Origin: Candidatus Berkelbacteria bacterium RIFCSPLOWO2_01_FULL_50_28 | GTDB lineage: Bacteria > Patescibacteria > UBA1384 > 2-12-FULL-50-11 | NCBI GenBank assembly: GCA_001774395.1 | Contig: MEZX01000002.1 | Coordinates: 29,628-61,845, forward strand | DNA length: 32,218 bases | Reading direction: 5' to 3' | Shown: positions 29,979 through 32,218 of the stretch, one piece after another | Position numbering within the stretch: the stretch's first letter is position 1 | Layout of the letters: every line of letters begins with the position of its first letter | Translations under genes and position numbers: made by a program | The notes under the pieces: generated by a model | Databases searched by the model: none | Seen by the model: only the letters and a program-made list of their open reading frames with translations | What the model was told of the DNA's origin: nothing

Positions 29979-30131
29979 GAAAACCGGCAAGCGTAACCCA
30001 CAGCAGGTCCGTGCCGCCGGTTTTCTCCACTCCCCGAAGGGAACCGTGCAGGGTATGGGGTGTGGGGAGGTAGGGGCTGCCTCGGAATTAAGCCCCTCCT
30101 CCCCACAAAATATGCGTGGGATTTCCCACGC
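29979..30131. other. Cluster of four hairpins between ftsK and the 71-residue gene
   Basis: Non-coding. (A) GAAAACCGGC/GCCGGTTTTC, 10 bp (29979-29988, 30016-30025). (B) TCCC-CGAA-GGGA (30031-30042). (C) TGTGGGGAGG/CCTCCCCACA plus GGGGCT/AGCCCC, 16 bp in all (30061-30107). (D) GCGTGGGATTTCCCACGC (30114-30131). TGCAGGG near 30048 can also pair with CCCTGCA near 30141, enclosing C and D. D plus the following ATATTTT, read on the minus strand, may terminate ftsK. The rest is unexplained and could be a structured RNA. Confidence 0.55.
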
Positions 30132-30157
30132 CAAGAGCACCCCTGCAAGAGATAAAT

Positions 30158-32194
30158 CTACGGCCCTAGATAGTCTTCCGGGGCGACGAGTACATCGCGC
30201 GGTTTGGCACCGTCAGGCGGGCCAATAACCCCTTGCTCTTCCAGCAAGTCCAACAGCCGCGCTGCGCGGGCGTAGCCAACTTTCAAACGGCGCTGCATCA
30301 AACTCGCCGAAGCCTTGCCAGCTTGAATAACTAACTGACGCGCTTCGTTATAAAGCTCGTCGTCACTGGTATCGTGCGTGCCAGTGCTGTGGCCTCCCAC
30401 AACAGCTGAGCGATAAGTTGTAATTGAGTCATCACTTACTGCCGGCGCTTGTTTGCGCACAAAGTCCGCCACCGCTCGAATCTCCTTATCCTTCAAAAAC
30501 ACCCCTTGGATACGCTTCGGCTGCGGTCGGTCGCTGGTAACAAAGAGCATATCGCCTCGCCCAAGCAGTTTTTCCGCTCCAGCCTGATCCAAAATGGTCC
30601 GGGAGTCGGCGTTCGAAGCGACGGCGAAGGCAATTCGAGCGGTGATGTTAGCTTTGATAAGCCCCGTAATAACATCTACCGACGGTCGCTGGGTCGCGAC
30701 AATTAGGTGAATTCCCACCGCCCGCGCCATCTGAGCCAATCGCACAATCGAGGCTTCTACCTCGTTGGCGGCCTGAGCCATCAGATCGGCCAGTTCGTCG
30801 ATTACCACTATAATATAGGGCATTTTCGCTCCGCCCTCTGGAATCGATTCGTTGTAGGCGTCGATGTTGCGCCGGTTGTGCGCGGCGAGCAGCTCGTAGC
30901 GGCGTTCCATCTCCGCCACCGCCCAGCGCAGCGCCGAAATGGTCTTGTCTGTTTCAGTGATAACCGGCGTTAACAGGTGGGCGATACTGTTGTACTCGGC
31001 AAACTCCACGCGCTTCGGGTCAACAAGCAGTAAGCGCAGATCTTGCGGTGAATTTCGAAATAGCAGATTTATTAGCACCGAGTTCATACAAACCGACTTA
31101 CCCGAACCGGTGGCGCCAGCAATTAGCAAGTGCGGCATTTTTTTCAAATCAGTGGCGACGACGTGACCGGCAACGTCCCGTCCCAATCCAAGAGCCAAGC
31201 TTGAATCGATATCTTTATAGTCTGACGCTTCCAGCACTTCGCGCAGTGAAACGGTCGCTGCTTTTTTATTCGGCACTTCAATTCCCACGAGCGATTTGCC
31301 AGGGATCGGCGCTTCGATACGAATCGGGTGGGCGGCCAGGGCCAAAGCAACGTCGTTGGCCCGAGCGGTAATGTTAGACAGCTTCACCCCTTCCGACGGT
31401 TTCAGAGTGTACTGCGTCAAGGCCGGTCCGATGTTGACCTCGCTCATCGCCACTTCAATACCAAAATCTTTCAAGGTTTTTTTGATTGTTTCGACGTTTT
31501 TGCCAATGTCGCCGGCTTCGGCTTTAGTTTCAGTGCCGTACTCAAGCAAATCTAACGATGGAAACTCCCAGTTCCCGCTCGGCGCCACAAGCGCTACACC
31601 ACCGGCCATCGAACGATCCGGCCCCATTGAGCGCACCGGCACTCTTGGCTGGTTGATTTTCACCCCAAGCTGCTTGGCGCCACCGATCTTGAGACGTTCA
31701 AGAATCGAACGGAACGAGGCGTTCAGAGCAAGCAGAGCTGCCACAACGGCGGCGGCGATAAGGATAATTAGCCCGCCGATCGGCCCGGCAATTGAAACGA
31801 ATACCCCTTTTACTCCATCACCAACCGAGCCGCCGTACGAGCCAAACATCGCCGGCACCAACAGAAATAGCAGTACGACGCCGATAACGCTGGTGGCGCG
31901 CATAAATTCACTGCGCAGTAATAGTAACCGGATACCGACGTAAATTAGAACGAACGGTACGGCGTACGACAGGACGCCAAAAAGCGAATTGGCGATATTC
32001 AAAAACGCCAAACCGAAACCGCCAGCCAGGCCGAAAAGTCCTAGCGCAAACAGTACGCCAAAAACTAGCAAAATGATTGCCGCAATCTCTCGAGCCGTGT
32101 CGGGCTCTACCGCCCAAACCATATTGTCCCAGATTGTTGGAACACGCCGCTTTCGCCGGCTACCGTAACGCCGTCTTCTACCAAACAAACCCAT
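30158..32194 (-). CDS. ftsK: DNA translocase FtsK/SpoIIIE
   Basis: Septal chromosome-segregation motor, 678 residues. A basic N-terminus leads into four membrane helices (about 36-160, e.g. IAAIILLVFGVLFALGLFGL, SYAVPFVLIYVGIRLLL). A short linker is followed by the alpha/beta motor: GIEVPN, Walker A GATGSGKS with Lys366, VDPKRVEF, Walker B YIIVVIDELADLM and VATQRPSVDVITG. The C-terminal gamma winged helix (about 615-678, YNEARQLVIQAGKASASLMQ, then GYARAARLLDLLEEQGVIGP) would read KOPS-like sequences. Compared with E. coli FtsK (over 1300 aa) the linker is much reduced, as in SpoIIIE. The ATG at 32194 has no SD, and TATACT lies 7 nt upstream, suggesting a leaderless mRNA. Confidence 0.96.
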   Translation of the reverse strand: MGLFGRRRRYGSRRKRRVPTIWDNMVWAVEPDTAREIAAIILLVFGVLFALGLFGLAGGFGLAFLNIANSLFGVLSYAVPFVLIYVGIRLLLLRSEFMRATSVIGVVLLFLLVPAMFGSYGGSVGDGVKGVFVSIAGPIGGLIILIAAAVVAALLALNASFRSILERLKIGGAKQLGVKINQPRVPVRSMGPDRSMAGGVALVAPSGNWEFPSLDLLEYGTETKAEAGDIGKNVETIKKTLKDFGIEVAMSEVNIGPALTQYTLKPSEGVKLSNITARANDVALALAAHPIRIEAPIPGKSLVGIEVPNKKAATVSLREVLEASDYKDIDSSLALGLGRDVAGHVVATDLKKMPHLLIAGATGSGKSVCMNSVLINLLFRNSPQDLRLLLVDPKRVEFAEYNSIAHLLTPVITETDKTISALRWAVAEMERRYELLAAHNRRNIDAYNESIPEGGAKMPYIIVVIDELADLMAQAANEVEASIVRLAQMARAVGIHLIVATQRPSVDVITGLIKANITARIAFAVASNADSRTILDQAGAEKLLGRGDMLFVTSDRPQPKRIQGVFLKDKEIRAVADFVRKQAPAVSDDSITTYRSAVVGGHSTGTHDTSDDELYNEARQLVIQAGKASASLMQRRLKVGYARAARLLDLLEEQGVIGPPDGAKPRDVLVAPEDYLGP

Positions 32195-32201
32195 CAACAG
32201 C

Positions 32202-32207
32202 AGTATA
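32202..32207 (-). promoter_or_regulatory. -10 box 7 nt before the ftsK start codon
   Basis: TATACT on the minus strand, followed by GCTGTTG and the ATG at 32194. The expected +1 coincides with the A of ATG. The -35 box would lie beyond the window end, so the promoter cannot be fully judged. Confidence 0.45.
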
Positions 32208-32218
32208 CCTGCTGGAGA

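Noticed and set aside
30061..30107. Resemblance of GGGGAGGTAG to the start of long SRP RNAs
   Set aside because: The conserved SRP core (GTCAGG ... GGAAGGAAGCAGC-like loop) is absent on both strands, so the similarity is treated as chance.

Overview
The window looks like chromosome from a member of the Candidate Phyla Radiation (Patescibacteria). The reasons are compact housekeeping genes set among very large proteins I cannot assign to families, a DUF5663-like small protein, many membrane-anchored proteins with disordered Pro/Glu-rich tails, and AT-rich or CTGATGGCTGA-type filler repeats. TGA is used as a stop codon, so the code is standard rather than the Gracilibacteria/SR1 glycine code. 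The assignment is inference; no rRNA or marker phylogeny is available here.

Layout. 1-2650 (+): a partial pgeF gene, an XRE regulator that appears to be leaderless under its own palindromic operator, a 376-bp regulatory stretch with two more operator-like sites, and a GC-rich collagen-like membrane protein with its own promoter and terminator. 2659-9786 (-): the dnaG-rpoD replication/transcription pair, then a DUF5663-like protein translationally coupled to a 1235-residue protein with a glycine-zipper hairpin. 9830-14561 (+): tRNA-Ser(GGA), a GC-rich orphan gene with a possible zinc site, a 53-residue Cys-rich protein, a VOC protein, 3-methyladenine DNA glycosylase I, and a secreted subtilase. 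14707-20928 (-): a 1460-residue protein with seven 42-residue repeats, a SIMPL/DUF541 protein, and a PepSY-cupredoxin protein. 21077-22111 (+): an anchored clan-A glycosidase-like protein. 22114-25733 (-): a decayed copy of the ppsA 3' end, a four-helix membrane protein, ppsA and recX. 25856-32194: recA, a RodZ-like HTH membrane protein, two paralogous membrane-anchored proteins (one + strand between recA and recX, one - strand), a 71-residue CxxC membrane protein, a cluster of hairpins, and ftsK.

How it works together. Core functions are replication initiation (DnaG), general transcription (RpoD), recombination and its modulator (RecA/RecX), chromosome segregation (FtsK), gluconeogenic PEP formation (PpsA) and base-excision repair (Tag). 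Around them is a surface or secreted set: subtilase, collagen-like protein, cupredoxin, SIMPL, GH-like protein and the paralogous anchored pair, plausible for an organism living attached to or near host cells.

Three expression signals recur. (i) Several genes lack a Shine-Dalgarno (SD) sequence and have a -10 box 6-7 nt before ATG, which suggests leaderless mRNAs. (ii) Two genes (rpoD and the 71-residue membrane protein) have a hairpin that includes the SD. (iii) Two GC-rich orphan genes sit in complete units of TTGACA, extended -10, AGGAGG and intrinsic terminator. The best candidates for undescribed biology are the repeat protein with its conserved-looking C-terminal domain, the coupled DUF5663-like/1235-residue pair, and these expression signals.
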